A stretch of 64,000 bases of DNA from Flavobacteriales bacterium UBA6693 (lineage in GTDB: Bacteria; Bacteroidota; Bacteroidia; Flavobacteriales; Weeksellaceae): assembly GCA_002454815.1 (NCBI GenBank), contig DKJL01000007.1, forward strand, positions 124,001 to 188,000. The letters run 5' to 3'. Position numbers and translations under genes: made by a program. Of the stretch, positions 33,934-44,059 are shown piece by piece (position 1 is the stretch's first letter; every line of letters begins with the position of its first letter). The notes under the pieces were generated by a model. It did no database searches. It was given only the letters and a program-made list of their open reading frames with translations, and was not told the origin of the DNA.

Positions 33934-33941
33934 TACTTTTG
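33934..33941 (+). promoter_or_regulatory. -7 promoter box of the methyltransferase gene
   Basis: TACTTTTG followed by CAAA, 16 bases before the ATG at 33958. Confidence 0.5.
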
Positions 33942-33957
33942 CAAAAATTCTGTTGTA

Positions 33958-34662
33958 ATGAAAGACTTGATGGGGCAGGCAATTTGGGATTATCATCACG
34001 GAAATGCGCCCGAAGATTTGCTCACCGAAACCTCTATTTCGGATATTGATGAGCTGCCCGTGAAATATTTGTTCCGGGATTTTCAGGAAATGAATGCCAT
34101 CGAGCAGCGCGCGCTGCAACTCTCCAGCGGTAAAGTGCTCGATGTCGGAGCCGGTGCAGGATCGCACAGTTTATATCTGCAAAATCAACGGAAGTTAAAA
34201 GTGACGGCGCTCGACATTTCGCGCAAGTCAATTGAAATCTGCAGGTTGCGCGGTGTTTCCAAAACAGTTTGTGCTGATATTTTGGAAGTGGCGGAGCAAA
34301 AATTCGATACTGTTTTAATGCTGATGAATGGAACGGGGATTTTTCAAAGTTTGGATAAAATCGATATTTATCTCGAGAAACTGCATCTGATTTTAAATGA
34401 CAACGGACAGATTTTAATCGACAGTACCGACATCCTTTATATGTACGACCGCGATGAAGAGGGTGGTGTACTGGTCCCGGCAGACCGATATTATGGCGAA
34501 GTCGATTATTTCATCCATTATAAGCGCGACACGGAAAAGCCAATCACCTGGCTTTATCTGGATTTCGAAACATTATCGCGTGCAGTTCGGAATAACGGTT
34601 TCCGCATTGAGAAAGTACTGCAGGACGAAGAGTCGTATTTGGCGAGGCTTACGAAAGCATAA
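33958..34662 (+). CDS. Class I SAM-dependent methyltransferase, unknown substrate
   Basis: Small-molecule type methyltransferase of 234 residues. SAM-binding motif I is VLDVGAGAGSHSLYL (about residue 60), followed by the acidic end of strand 2 in TALDISRKSIEI and a VLMLMNGTG motif IV. No substrate-binding domain is recognisable. It is monocistronic with a terminator right after the stop. The substrate cannot be inferred. Confidence 0.85.
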   Translation: MKDLMGQAIWDYHHGNAPEDLLTETSISDIDELPVKYLFRDFQEMNAIEQRALQLSSGKVLDVGAGAGSHSLYLQNQRKLKVTALDISRKSIEICRLRGVSKTVCADILEVAEQKFDTVLMLMNGTGIFQSLDKIDIYLEKLHLILNDNGQILIDSTDILYMYDRDEEGGVLVPADRYYGEVDYFIHYKRDTEKPITWLYLDFETLSRAVRNNGFRIEKVLQDEESYLARLTKA

Positions 34663-34663
34663 A

Positions 34664-34692
34664 AAAAGACCTGAATTTTGTTCAGGCCTTTT
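34664..34692. terminator. Terminator between the methyltransferase and metG
   Basis: 11-bp stem with one mismatch around GACCTGAA/TTCAGGCC, with an A-run before and T residues after. It can serve both convergent genes. Confidence 0.65.
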
Positions 34693-34710
34693 GGTTATTT
34701 TTAAAATTAA

Positions 34711-36744
34711 TTAACTGATTTCCACGCCGTTTTCAACAGGAACGTCTGGCGTTACGAAAGCGAGTTTGCCATCGGGTTTGGTCGTCAGCAGCAACATTCC
34801 CTGAGATTCGATGCCGCGGATTTTGCGTGGTGCAAGATTTAATAAAATCATCACCTGTTTTCCTACGCATTCTTCGGGCGTGAAACTTTCGGCGACGCCG
34901 GAAACTACAGTTCTTACGTCAACGCCGGTGTCTACAGAGAATTTCAGTAATTTGTCGGCTTTTTCCACTTTCTCGGCGGTCAGTATGGTAGCGGTTCTGA
35001 GATCGATTTTGGTAAAATCATCAAACTGGATTTCTTCTTTCATAGGGTTGGCTTTCGGGTTGGTTTTTTTGTTGGATTCTTTGGTGTTCTCTAATTTCTG
35101 AATTTGAAATTCGATGGTTTCATCTTCAATTTTTGAGAACAGCAGTTCCGCCGGATTGATTTTGTGGCCGGTTTTTACGAATACTTTTTCGTTTTTAATT
35201 TCACTCCAGTTTAACTGAGAAACATTAAACATTTTCTGCAGTTTCTTGGCGCTGAAAGGAAGAAACGGCTCACAGATTTGCGCCAGTCCCACGGCGATTT
35301 GAGCAGCGATAAATAAAGAGTTGGCTGCTTTTTCGGGATCGTTTTTTATGGTTTTCCAAGGTTCCTCGATCTGCAGATATTGATTTCCGAAACGTGCCAA
35401 ATTCATCATTGACGTTAAAGCATTTCGGAATTCATAAACTTCCAGGAAATTTTCAACTTCGCTGGCGGCTTTGGTGATTTCCTTCAGCTCTTCGGCGTTT
35501 TCATTTCCGGCGGGGATAATTCCGTCGTAATATTTATGAATCAGGACGGCAACTCTGTTAATAAAGTTTCCGAAAATGCCTACCAGCTCTGAATTGTTTT
35601 TGGTTTGAAAATCTTTCCAGGTAAAATTATTGTCTTTGGTTTCCGGCGCGGAAGACAATAAAGCATAGCGCAGAACATCCTGTTGACCGGGGAATTCTTC
35701 CACATATTCATGCGCCCAAACTGCCCAGTTTCTGGAAGTGGAGATTTTATCGTTTTCAAGATTCAAAAATTCGAAAGCCGGGACATTGGTCGGCATAATG
35801 TAATCGCCGTGCGCCTTCATCATCGCCGGGAAAATAATGCAGTGAAAAACGATATTGTCTTTTCCGATAAAGTGAATCAAGTCTGAATTTTCGTCCTGCC
35901 AAAAAGCTTTCCAGTCTTTTCCGTTTTTTTCTGCCCATTCCTGGGTGAATGAAATGTAGCCGATCGGTGCATCAAACCAGACGTAAAGCACTTTTCCGTC
36001 CGCATTGGGCAATGGAACCGGCACGCCCCAATTCAAATCACGCGTCATCGCTCTGGGTTTCAGCCCGTCAGTGATCCAGGATTTTACCTGTCCGTACACG
36101 TTGGGTTTCCAATCGTCTTTATGTCCGTCGATGATCCATTCATTGAGGAAATCTTCGTACTCATTTAGAGGAAGATACCAATTCTTGGTTTCTTTTAAAA
36201 TGGGAACATTTCCGCTCAGCATGGATTTTGGATGAATCAATTCTGAGGGAGAAAGAGTAGAACCGCACTTTTCACACTGATCGCCATAGGCATTTTCATT
36301 GCCACATTTGGGACATGTGCCCACAATATATCGGTCGGCCAAAAACTCACCTGCCTGCTCATCAAAATATTGCTCAGAAATTTCTTCGGTGAATTTGTCT
36401 TTATTATATAAGGTTTTAAAGAAATCCTGGCTTACTTCGCGGTGTTTCTCAGACGTAGTGCGCGAATATTCATCAAACGAAATCCCAAGATCATCAAATG
36501 ATTTCTTAATTACAGCGTGGTACTTATCAACAATATCCTGCGGACTTACGCCTTCTTTTTTTGCGCGGATGGTGATGGGAATTCCGTGTTCATCCGAGCC
36601 GCAGATAAAGGCAACCTCGTTTCCGAGCCGGCGCTGAAAACGTGCATACACATCAGCCGGAATATAAACGCCGGCCAGATGCCCGATGTGCACAGGACCA
36701 TTGGCATACGGCAAAGCTGCCGTGATCATTTTTTTGTTTGCCAT
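34711..36744 (-). CDS. metG: Methionine--tRNA ligase
   Basis: Class I synthetase that charges tRNA-Met. The HIGH motif is in NGPVHIGHLAG near residue 20, a zinc knuckle has CPKC and CEKC, and the KMSKS loop reads KISTSRN, the variant common in this phylum. A C-terminal EMAP-type tRNA-binding OB domain (FTKIDLRTATI onward, about 110 residues) is fused, after a Lys/Asn linker. I use the ATG at 36744 (677 aa): the -7 box at 36764-36771 lies downstream of the longer frame's start, and MANKKMITAALPYANG is the family N-terminus. Confidence 0.97.
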   Translation of the reverse strand: MANKKMITAALPYANGPVHIGHLAGVYIPADVYARFQRRLGNEVAFICGSDEHGIPITIRAKKEGVSPQDIVDKYHAVIKKSFDDLGISFDEYSRTTSEKHREVSQDFFKTLYNKDKFTEEISEQYFDEQAGEFLADRYIVGTCPKCGNENAYGDQCEKCGSTLSPSELIHPKSMLSGNVPILKETKNWYLPLNEYEDFLNEWIIDGHKDDWKPNVYGQVKSWITDGLKPRAMTRDLNWGVPVPLPNADGKVLYVWFDAPIGYISFTQEWAEKNGKDWKAFWQDENSDLIHFIGKDNIVFHCIIFPAMMKAHGDYIMPTNVPAFEFLNLENDKISTSRNWAVWAHEYVEEFPGQQDVLRYALLSSAPETKDNNFTWKDFQTKNNSELVGIFGNFINRVAVLIHKYYDGIIPAGNENAEELKEITKAASEVENFLEVYEFRNALTSMMNLARFGNQYLQIEEPWKTIKNDPEKAANSLFIAAQIAVGLAQICEPFLPFSAKKLQKMFNVSQLNWSEIKNEKVFVKTGHKINPAELLFSKIEDETIEFQIQKLENTKESNKKTNPKANPMKEEIQFDDFTKIDLRTATILTAEKVEKADKLLKFSVDTGVDVRTVVSGVAESFTPEECVGKQVMILLNLAPRKIRGIESQGMLLLTTKPDGKLAFVTPDVPVENGVEIS

Positions 36745-36763
36745 AAAAGTTTGGTAGTTTATG

Positions 36764-36771
36764 CAAAGATA
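36764..36771 (-). promoter_or_regulatory. -7 promoter box of metG
   Basis: TATCTTTG followed by CATAA on the minus strand, 19 bases before the ATG at 36744. It decides the start. Confidence 0.55.
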
Positions 36772-37004
36772 AGCGTTACACGCTGGAATTAAAAAAATAA
36801 AAAACCAGTGAACCAATGTTGATTTTTTGCACCCTAAAATGTGAAACGGCTGTTTAGCTTATGCACGACAAATTTTTAAATCTCAATTATTTTTATATTC
36901 CAGTAGAACTAGCTGATCTCGCACCAAGCGCTCGTTTCAGCACCAATATTTATGATTTATCTCAGCTGTACTTTAACACTTTCGCCATTTCCGGCGCGAA
37001 ATGT

Positions 37005-37012
37005 TAATTTTG
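37005..37012 (+). promoter_or_regulatory. -7 promoter box of the sus locus
   Basis: TAATTTTG followed by C, 64 bases before the susC start. No -33 TTTG is visible 20 bases upstream, as expected for a promoter that needs an activator, but this is inference. Confidence 0.45.
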
Positions 37013-37076
37013 CTTAAATTGCAGCACTGCTTTATGGCGGTTTTGTTAAAGGAATATTAATCTAAAATTTAATTTC

Positions 37077-39821
37077 GTGATAAACTATACTAAAGTTTTA
37101 AAGATCGCGCCGGCATTTTTACTGGCGGGCTCTATGCTGCACGCTCAGCAGTCTGATACGGTAAAAACAGCCGACATCGAGCAGGTAGTACTGATCGGGT
37201 ACGGAAAGCAGAAGAAAGAAGATCTCACAGGATCGATCGCTTCCATTACGTCCAAAGATTTTAATGGCGGGGCAACCTCACCGGATCAGCTGATTCAGGG
37301 AAAGGCTCCCGGCGTTACGGTGACCGGCAACGGTGGAAGTCCAGGATCGGGTTCTACGATCAGAATTCGTGGCGGCGCTTCACTTACAGCGAGCAACGAT
37401 CCGCTAATTGTGATAGACGGCGTACCAATGGATTTTGGCGGAGTAAGTGGTGCATCTAATGCTCTCGCGCTTATCAATCCCAACGATATTGAGTCTTTTG
37501 ATGTCCTAAAAGATGCCTCGGCAGCCGCAATTTATGGTAACCGAGCGTCGAATGGCGTTATCCTGATTACTACTAAAAAAGGCTCATCCGGCCGGCTGAA
37601 AGTGAACTTTTCCACGATGGCGTCTGTTTCTACCAAGATGGGAAACCAGGATGTTCTTTCGGCAGATGAATTCCGGGCATTTGTTTTAGCCAATGGATCG
37701 CAGAAGTATATTGATAAACTGGGCACCGCCAACACCAACTGGCAAGACCTTATTTATCAACAGGCGTGGGGCACGGACAATAATGTGGCCATTTCAGGCG
37801 GAATCAAAAAGCTTCCTTACCGTCTGTCGATAGGTTATAATGAGCAGAACGGTATTGTACGAACCAACGAATTCCGCCGTACGTCCGTAGGGTTAAATAT
37901 GACACCAAAATTATTTGACAATCATCTTAGCATTACGGCAAACGTAAAAGGCTCTATGACCGAAAACCGTTTTCCGGCAGGAGTCATAGGTGCTGCGCAG
38001 TTTTTTGATCCGACGCAGTCCGTGTATGATTATTCAACTAGAGGAAATCGTGTAAGCAATTATTGGGAATGGTGGCTTACGGATACCAATCTGAATGTAA
38101 ATGCCACGAGAAACCCGCTGGGCTCGCTTTACGGTCGCCGCGATGTTTCAACCGTATTTCGCGGAATCGGAAACCTGCATTTGGATTATAAATTACATTG
38201 GCTTCCAGACCTCCATGTGAACGTAGTGGGTGGTTATGATTATCAAAAAGGCACAGGTGCTGTTACGGAATATCCCAATTTTGCCGGCGTAGTATCGTCT
38301 AACAATCAAAGCACGCGGCGCGATTATACACAGGAAAAAGATAATAAGCTGTTTGAAGCTTATTTAAACTATGTTACCACTATTTCCCCAATCGACACCA
38401 AGCTCGATTTACTGGCAGGATATTCTTATCAGCAATTCCATAACATTTCACCGGACAGTCCTACTTATTTTGGCAATCCCGATACGGAACCAACAACCGG
38501 TAGAGATTACGAAGGTAAACTGACCTTGTTAGGCTTCTACGGACGGGCTATTTTTACTGTTGCCAATAAATATATCCTCACCGGTTCTGCCAGAAGAGAC
38601 GGTACCTCGCGTTTTTATAACGGTATCGATCTGAAAAATAACTGGGGCACCTTCCTCGCAGCATCAGGAGCCTGGAAAATCATTAATGAGGATTTCCTGA
38701 AAGGTTCCAACGTTTTCTCAGATTTAAAACTACGTGCCGGTTGGGGAGAAACGGGTCAGCAGGAAGTAGGCTCCTGGTATAACTCTTTCCCGGCATACAA
38801 TGTTTCCGACGCGCAGTCGCAATACGGATTCGGGGATCAGTTTTATTTTATGTACCGACCTACGCAGTACAATCCGAACCTCACTTGGGAAACCACTGAA
38901 ACCATCAATGCCGGACTGGACTTCGGCTTTTGGCAAAACCGTGTAACAGGTTCTGTGGATTGGTTTAAGAAGAACACCACAAATCTCCTCGCTTCGGTAG
39001 GAGTTCCGGCAGGCGAGTTCAGCAATAAAAATATCAAGAACATCGGCGAAATGCAGACGGATGGGGTAGAATTTTTAATTAACGTTAATCCTGTTCGTAC
39101 TGATAATTTTCGTTGGGATTTCAGTTTCAATGTCGCCCATTACAATCCCAAAATCACCAGTTTTACCGACGTAGCAGAAGGTTATCTGATTCAGCAGGGC
39201 GGGATTTCCGGCGGCGTCGGCAATACGATACAGGCGCACAGTGTAGGCTATACTCCATTTGCTTTTTACGTCTACCAGCAGATATATGACAATGCAGGAA
39301 AGCCATTGGAAGGCGTCTACGTTGACCGAAATGGTGATGGCAAAATAACGGCGGCAGGCGACAAATACTTCTATCATTCTACCACACCCGATGCCACCTT
39401 TGGATTCTCTACCAAACTGGCGTACAAAAACTGGGATTTCAGCACATCGCTTCGGGCGGTATTGGGCAATTATGTGTATAACAACTTTGCATCACAGTCC
39501 AATGTTCAGAGTATCGGCACTAATGATTATCTGCAAAATATTTCCACTACAACGGCCAACTACGGCTTTAAAACTCCGCAGTATTGGAGCGATGCTTTCA
39601 TCGAGGATGCTTCGTTTTTACGAATGGATAACCTCACCCTTGGTTACAATTTCGGGGACCTTTTTGGTACGCAAAGTAATCTGAAAGTGTACGGTATGGC
39701 GCAAAATGTTTTCGTGATTACGGATTATTCCGGGGTAGATCCCGAAATATTCGGAAACATCGACAATGGCTTCTATCAGCGGCCAAAAGTGTATTCACTG
39801 GGGTTAAACTTTCAATTTTAA
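37077..39821 (+). CDS. susC: SusC/RagA-family TonB-linked outer-membrane transporter
   Basis: Outer-membrane barrel that imports oligosaccharides, driven by TonB, with SusD as its lid. A signal peptide ends near SMLHAQ (residue 24). The plug domain starts with the family sequence EQVVLIGYGKQKKEDLTGSI, with LIQGKAPGV, IRIRGGASL and NDIESFDVLKDASAAAIYG, and is followed by a 22-strand-type barrel ending in LGLNFQF. Unlike most SusC proteins it has no carboxypeptidase-like N-terminal extension. The start is a GTG with no in-frame ATG nearby upstream. Length 914 aa. It is the first gene of the sus locus, 11 bases before susD. Confidence 0.93.
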   Translation: MINYTKVLKIAPAFLLAGSMLHAQQSDTVKTADIEQVVLIGYGKQKKEDLTGSIASITSKDFNGGATSPDQLIQGKAPGVTVTGNGGSPGSGSTIRIRGGASLTASNDPLIVIDGVPMDFGGVSGASNALALINPNDIESFDVLKDASAAAIYGNRASNGVILITTKKGSSGRLKVNFSTMASVSTKMGNQDVLSADEFRAFVLANGSQKYIDKLGTANTNWQDLIYQQAWGTDNNVAISGGIKKLPYRLSIGYNEQNGIVRTNEFRRTSVGLNMTPKLFDNHLSITANVKGSMTENRFPAGVIGAAQFFDPTQSVYDYSTRGNRVSNYWEWWLTDTNLNVNATRNPLGSLYGRRDVSTVFRGIGNLHLDYKLHWLPDLHVNVVGGYDYQKGTGAVTEYPNFAGVVSSNNQSTRRDYTQEKDNKLFEAYLNYVTTISPIDTKLDLLAGYSYQQFHNISPDSPTYFGNPDTEPTTGRDYEGKLTLLGFYGRAIFTVANKYILTGSARRDGTSRFYNGIDLKNNWGTFLAASGAWKIINEDFLKGSNVFSDLKLRAGWGETGQQEVGSWYNSFPAYNVSDAQSQYGFGDQFYFMYRPTQYNPNLTWETTETINAGLDFGFWQNRVTGSVDWFKKNTTNLLASVGVPAGEFSNKNIKNIGEMQTDGVEFLINVNPVRTDNFRWDFSFNVAHYNPKITSFTDVAEGYLIQQGGISGGVGNTIQAHSVGYTPFAFYVYQQIYDNAGKPLEGVYVDRNGDGKITAAGDKYFYHSTTPDATFGFSTKLAYKNWDFSTSLRAVLGNYVYNNFASQSNVQSIGTNDYLQNISTTTANYGFKTPQYWSDAFIEDASFLRMDNLTLGYNFGDLFGTQSNLKVYGMAQNVFVITDYSGVDPEIFGNIDNGFYQRPKVYSLGLNFQF

Positions 39822-39832
39822 TAAAAACAGCA

Positions 39833-41395
39833 ATGAAAAAGTTTAAAATAAAAAATATAGCGTTGGCTCTCTCTCTTTTTGGAGCTTCGTTTATGAATAA
39901 TTCTTGTGTGGACGATCTTCGCCAGGAACCAATCACGGAAATTACAGCAGCAAGTCTCTATAAAGATTTTGGCAATTACAAAAATTTGCTCGCAAAACTC
40001 TATGGCGGTCTTGCTGTAGCGGGGCAGTCGGGCGGAGATGGTAATGGAGATATCGCAGATATCGACGGTGGTTTTTCCAATTATATGCGACTCATGTATT
40101 ATATGCAGGAGGTGACCACCGACGAGGCTGTCATTGGTTGGAATGACGGCACATTGCCCGAATTTCATAAAATGAACTGGACCGCCAGCAATGAATTTAA
40201 TAATGCCATGTATTTCCGGCTTTACACCGAAGTAGCGTTCTGTAACGAGTTCATCAGAAATACTTCGGACGAAGTGCTTAGCAGCAACGGCATCACTGGC
40301 GCTGATCTGGATGAGGCAAAAGTAATGCGTGCTGAGGCAAGATTCCTGCGAGCACAGTCTTATTACCATTTGCTGGATCTTTACGGTAATGTGCCGTTTG
40401 TTGACGAAACTACGTTGGGTACCGTTCCGAAGCAGATCATGCGCAGCGAACTTTTCACTTATGTAGAAAACGAATTGAAAGCTGCTGCTGAGAACCTGAA
40501 AGCACCGCGCGCAAATGAATATGGACGCGTTGACAAAGCTGCTGCCTGGACGTTACTGGCGCGCCTTTACCTTAATGCAAAAGTATACACCGGCACCGAG
40601 CGCAATGCCGACGTGATTGGAATGACCGAAAAAGTAATAGGGGCAGGTTATACGTTGAATCCTGTTTATGCTAATTTATTTTTAGCGGATAATAATATTA
40701 ATAACCCCGAAAATATTTTTTCTATTGTCTATGATGGGCAAAAGACCCAGACGAATGGGGGGACCACTTTTATGGTCCACGCTGCTGTTGGAGGCACTAT
40801 GGATCCGGCAGAGTTTGGAATCAACGGTGGCTGGGGTGGTATCCGCACCACCAAAGCATTCGTTCAGAAATTTGAGCAAAACGACGTTCGCGGTAGATTT
40901 TACAAAACCGGTCACACGCTGGAAATTGAAGATTTGGGCAATTTTACCGACGGCTACGCATTCATCAAATACAAAAACATCAAGAGTGACGGTACAGATG
41001 GGGCGCATGACAATTGGGTAGAAGCAGATCTTTCCATGTATCGCTTGGCCGACGTTTATTTAATGTATGCTGAAGCAGTAGTTCGCGGCGGTGGCGGCAG
41101 CATGGCGACAGCGCTCTCTTACGTTAATCAACTGCGCACTCGGGCCAATGCCTCTACGGTATCTGTTCTGGATTTAAATTTCATTCTGGACGAAAGGTCT
41201 CGCGAGCTTTCTTGGGAAAACACGCGCCGAACGGATCTTATCCGATTTGGAAAGTTCACTTCTTCCGCCTATCTGTGGCCATGGAAAGGTAACGTGAAGG
41301 AGGGAACAGCGGTGCCGGAGTACCGCAATCTTTTCCCCATTCCAAATAATGACCTGGTGGTGAATCCCAATTTGGTACAGAATCCGGGTTACTAA
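39833..41395 (+). CDS. susD: SusD/RagB-family surface glycan-binding lipoprotein
   Basis: Outer-membrane lipoprotein that caps SusC and captures glucan chains. The signal peptide ends with the lipobox NNSC (Cys25) followed by VDD, an acidic export-type sequence. TPR-like helices run from about residue 30 to the end, with the family segments RAEARFLRAQSYYHLLDLYG (about 165), ARLYLNA, and ERSRELSWENTRRTDLIRFG near the C-terminus. Length 520 aa is typical. It is encoded directly after susC. Confidence 0.95.
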   Translation: MKKFKIKNIALALSLFGASFMNNSCVDDLRQEPITEITAASLYKDFGNYKNLLAKLYGGLAVAGQSGGDGNGDIADIDGGFSNYMRLMYYMQEVTTDEAVIGWNDGTLPEFHKMNWTASNEFNNAMYFRLYTEVAFCNEFIRNTSDEVLSSNGITGADLDEAKVMRAEARFLRAQSYYHLLDLYGNVPFVDETTLGTVPKQIMRSELFTYVENELKAAAENLKAPRANEYGRVDKAAAWTLLARLYLNAKVYTGTERNADVIGMTEKVIGAGYTLNPVYANLFLADNNINNPENIFSIVYDGQKTQTNGGTTFMVHAAVGGTMDPAEFGINGGWGGIRTTKAFVQKFEQNDVRGRFYKTGHTLEIEDLGNFTDGYAFIKYKNIKSDGTDGAHDNWVEADLSMYRLADVYLMYAEAVVRGGGGSMATALSYVNQLRTRANASTVSVLDLNFILDERSRELSWENTRRTDLIRFGKFTSSAYLWPWKGNVKEGTAVPEYRNLFPIPNNDLVVNPNLVQNPGY

Positions 41396-41414
41396 TCTCT
41401 AAAAAACAAAGAAA

Positions 41415-42506
41415 ATGAAAAATAGTATAGTTACACATATCTTTTGGGCGTTGGTACTCTTAGTGGGCCTCACGTCTTGCGAAGATCGCGAACTTATCAC
41501 CATTGAAAATCAGGAAGCGCCCATGATGATGGATTTGTCGGCCACCAGTTTGGTACTGGACAAAAATTTTCCCGGAAATACGGCGCTCACAATCAGCTGG
41601 GCACCCGCTACATTCAGCGTCCCTACTGAAGTGAAATACCGCGTAGAAATAAGTGCCGACCAATCTTTCGAAAATGCGGAAACCATTACAACAAAAGATC
41701 AGTCGCAGACTTATGCATCGTTCACAACGGTGGAACTGAATGAGGCAGTAAAAAAAGTTGGGCTTCTACCGGCAGAGGCACAGCAACTTTTCCTGCGCGT
41801 TACCGCTTTTGTGGGTGCAGGCGCGATGGCACAGCAGTCTGCAGTTACATCGCTGATGATTACCCCTTATCTCGCAAGCCCGACGTATAATTTTACCGAC
41901 CTCTATCTGGTCGGCGACGCTACAGCGGCAGAATGGAGTAATGAAGCCGGAAACGTAAATATGCTCCCGCTGATGAAGACGTCTGATGCATCAAAATATA
42001 CCTTTACTGGTTATTTTGCGGAAGGCGGTTTCAAAATAGTGCCTGTTAAAGGTTTATGGGATCCACAGTATGGCCTTGGTGCAACAGCGGGGCAGCTCAG
42101 CATGGATGGAGGCTCCGGAAATATCCCTGTAGAAACAGCGGGTTACTACACCCTCACTGTTGATACTTCCACTTTAAGCTACACTTTTGAAGCAGCCGCA
42201 GATCCGGGAACTACATATAGCAGCATTTCTATTATTGGTACAGTAAACGGCGATTGGGATACTGACACGCAACTTACTCAGTCCACATTTGATCCTCATC
42301 TCTGGATTGCTAAAGGCATTGTTTTAACACCGGGCGAATTTAAATTCCGCGCAGATAACGCCTGGGATACGAGCTGGGGAACCAACGCTGAGTTCTATGG
42401 GACAGCCAGCACGAGTGGAGCAAATATCCCACTTACCGCCGAGTGGACGTATGATGTTTATTTCAATGATGCAACAGGCGCATACACGCTCATACCAGTG
42501 CGATAA
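41415..42506 (+). CDS. SusE/SusF-type outer-membrane starch-binding lipoprotein
   Basis: Surface lipoprotein (363 aa) that holds starch near the SusCD channel. The lipobox is LTSC (Cys22), followed by EDRE. An N-terminal SusE domain (about 25-135) resembles a fibronectin-type fold with TLTISWAP-like and YRVEIS strands. Two carbohydrate-binding modules follow, starting near DLYLVGDATAAEW (about 158) and ISIIGTVNGDWDTD (about 272). It is encoded 19 bases after susD. Its paralogue at 42542 has the same plan, so I leave E or F undecided. Confidence 0.85.
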   Translation: MKNSIVTHIFWALVLLVGLTSCEDRELITIENQEAPMMMDLSATSLVLDKNFPGNTALTISWAPATFSVPTEVKYRVEISADQSFENAETITTKDQSQTYASFTTVELNEAVKKVGLLPAEAQQLFLRVTAFVGAGAMAQQSAVTSLMITPYLASPTYNFTDLYLVGDATAAEWSNEAGNVNMLPLMKTSDASKYTFTGYFAEGGFKIVPVKGLWDPQYGLGATAGQLSMDGGSGNIPVETAGYYTLTVDTSTLSYTFEAAADPGTTYSSISIIGTVNGDWDTDTQLTQSTFDPHLWIAKGIVLTPGEFKFRADNAWDTSWGTNAEFYGTASTSGANIPLTAEWTYDVYFNDATGAYTLIPVR

Positions 42507-42541
42507 TTGATTTTGTTATTTAATGATTAAAAATAATCTAG

Positions 42542-43975
42542 ATGAAAAATATAGTTAAAATATTCCTGTTGATGATTACGCCACTGCTGCTGCTCACCGC
42601 TTGCCGCAACGAAGTGGATCGTGACTGGACTTCGCCGGAACCTTCCTTCACGCTGTATGAAACTACCCTCGGTGCAATGGTGCTTTACCCGACAATGGAT
42701 CAGAATCCATTCATTCTAAAATGGAGCAACGCCACGAGCGGATCAGGTCCGTATAGTGTCGTAATCTCTACCTCCGAAGACTTTGAAACTAAGGTAGAAC
42801 TTGCAAAAGCAGAAACCAACACGCTCACCACAACCATCGGTGCGCTGAACACTGCCATGCTTCAGGCCGGACTGCAGCCTTACGCTTCAAAGACAGTTTA
42901 TGTGCGCGTGGAGCGCGGGACAGAAGTTTCCAACACTGTTTCTTTTCCGGTAACTACTTATCCCGTGGCGAAACCAATTATTACAAATCCTAAAAGCGGC
43001 GACATGCTTTCTCTTGATGGTCAAAACCCGTTGGACGAAGCAACCACCATCAGCTGGACGGATTATGATTATGGCGTTTCAATCCAATATCTCATTGAGA
43101 TCGCGGCGGCTGGATCAACCGATTTCCAAAGTCTGGGCAGCGTAAAAGACAATACTACATTAAAAGTCTCCAATTATACGCTGAACGAAGCCGCACTGAA
43201 AGCAGGACTTTCGCCGGCGGTCGCTTCTAATGTTGATATCCGCGTCACTGTGACGTCCGCTTCTGTAGGTGGTACCATTATGCTCGTTTCTGATGTCGTA
43301 ACCTTTAAACTTACACCTTACCAACCGGCATACAAACCGTTCTATATCGTAGGCGGCGGTAGTGCTGTAGGCTGGGATGCACCGCACGCTCAACTGCTGT
43401 ATCAGAATAATGAAATATCAGAAATCTATACTTATTTGGAGAATAACGGTGAATTTAGATTCTTGGGCCAGCAGGACTGGGATCCGATTAACTACAGTTT
43501 GAACGCGACCGGCATCAAAGATTCTTACAAATATTTTACAACCTGGTCGGCAAACCTTGAGCCTTCAGGCAGCGAAAATATTAAGTTTACCGGAAATTCA
43601 GGAATGTATAAAGTTACGATTGACCAAAATTCCAGAGCAATTACCGTAACGCCATCATCATTGCCAACTGTTCCTACAAACGTATATCTTGTAGGTTCTC
43701 TAAATGGCTGGGACGCGAATTCTGCTTTGCCAATGACGCAGATTGGTGACGGAATTTTCGAATATTCAATCGCAATTCCGGATGATGCACAGTTCAAGTT
43801 CATCGGGCAGCAGGCTTGGGGCGATCTTGAATGGGGCAACATTCACAAAGCTGGAAATTCTGGTTTTGTGGGTCCGAAAGGGGACAATGACAATATTAAG
43901 TATGATGGTGGTGGCGCTATGTACACCATTACTTTGAACGTAAAAATGGGCACTTATAAAGTGACACCTCAGTAA
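42542..43975 (+). CDS. SusE/SusF-type outer-membrane starch-binding lipoprotein, second copy
   Basis: A longer paralogue of the preceding protein (477 aa). The lipobox is LTAC (Cys21). Two N-terminal fibronectin-like domains precede two starch-binding modules, starting near PFYIVGGGSAVGWD and VYLVGSLNGWDANS. The Trp residues in GWD and DWD motifs fit glucan stacking. It is 35 bases after the first copy. A terminator hairpin follows, splitting the surface-binding genes from the enzymes downstream. Confidence 0.85.
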   Translation: MKNIVKIFLLMITPLLLLTACRNEVDRDWTSPEPSFTLYETTLGAMVLYPTMDQNPFILKWSNATSGSGPYSVVISTSEDFETKVELAKAETNTLTTTIGALNTAMLQAGLQPYASKTVYVRVERGTEVSNTVSFPVTTYPVAKPIITNPKSGDMLSLDGQNPLDEATTISWTDYDYGVSIQYLIEIAAAGSTDFQSLGSVKDNTTLKVSNYTLNEAALKAGLSPAVASNVDIRVTVTSASVGGTIMLVSDVVTFKLTPYQPAYKPFYIVGGGSAVGWDAPHAQLLYQNNEISEIYTYLENNGEFRFLGQQDWDPINYSLNATGIKDSYKYFTTWSANLEPSGSENIKFTGNSGMYKVTIDQNSRAITVTPSSLPTVPTNVYLVGSLNGWDANSALPMTQIGDGIFEYSIAIPDDAQFKFIGQQAWGDLEWGNIHKAGNSGFVGPKGDNDNIKYDGGGAMYTITLNVKMGTYKVTPQ

Positions 43976-44002
43976 AGGCTTAGACCTTGATATTAAATAC
44001 TA

Positions 44003-44032
44003 AAACTGTTGCTTTTGAGCAGCAGTTTTTTT
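44003..44032 (+). terminator. Terminator-like hairpin inside the sus locus
   Basis: 11-bp stem with one G-U pair (44003-44013 with 44018-44028), four-base loop TTTG, then T residues. It would limit read-through from the uptake genes into the GH97 gene. Confidence 0.75.
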
Positions 44033-44059
44033 ATTTTTAAAGATTACTAAAATATGTAA

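Larger units (their letters stand above)
36745..37076. other. Intergenic region before the sus locus
   Basis: About 330 bases with the leftward metG promoter on one side and the rightward susC promoter on the other. I see no gene and no clear operator. The long leader between the -7 box at 37005 and the GTG at 37077 contains TGGCGGTTTTGTTAAAGG, which could be a regulator site, but there is nothing to compare it with in this window. Confidence 0.5.

Noticed and set aside
36745..36816. Upstream extension of metG
   Set aside because: It starts before the -7 promoter box and adds residues not seen in the family.
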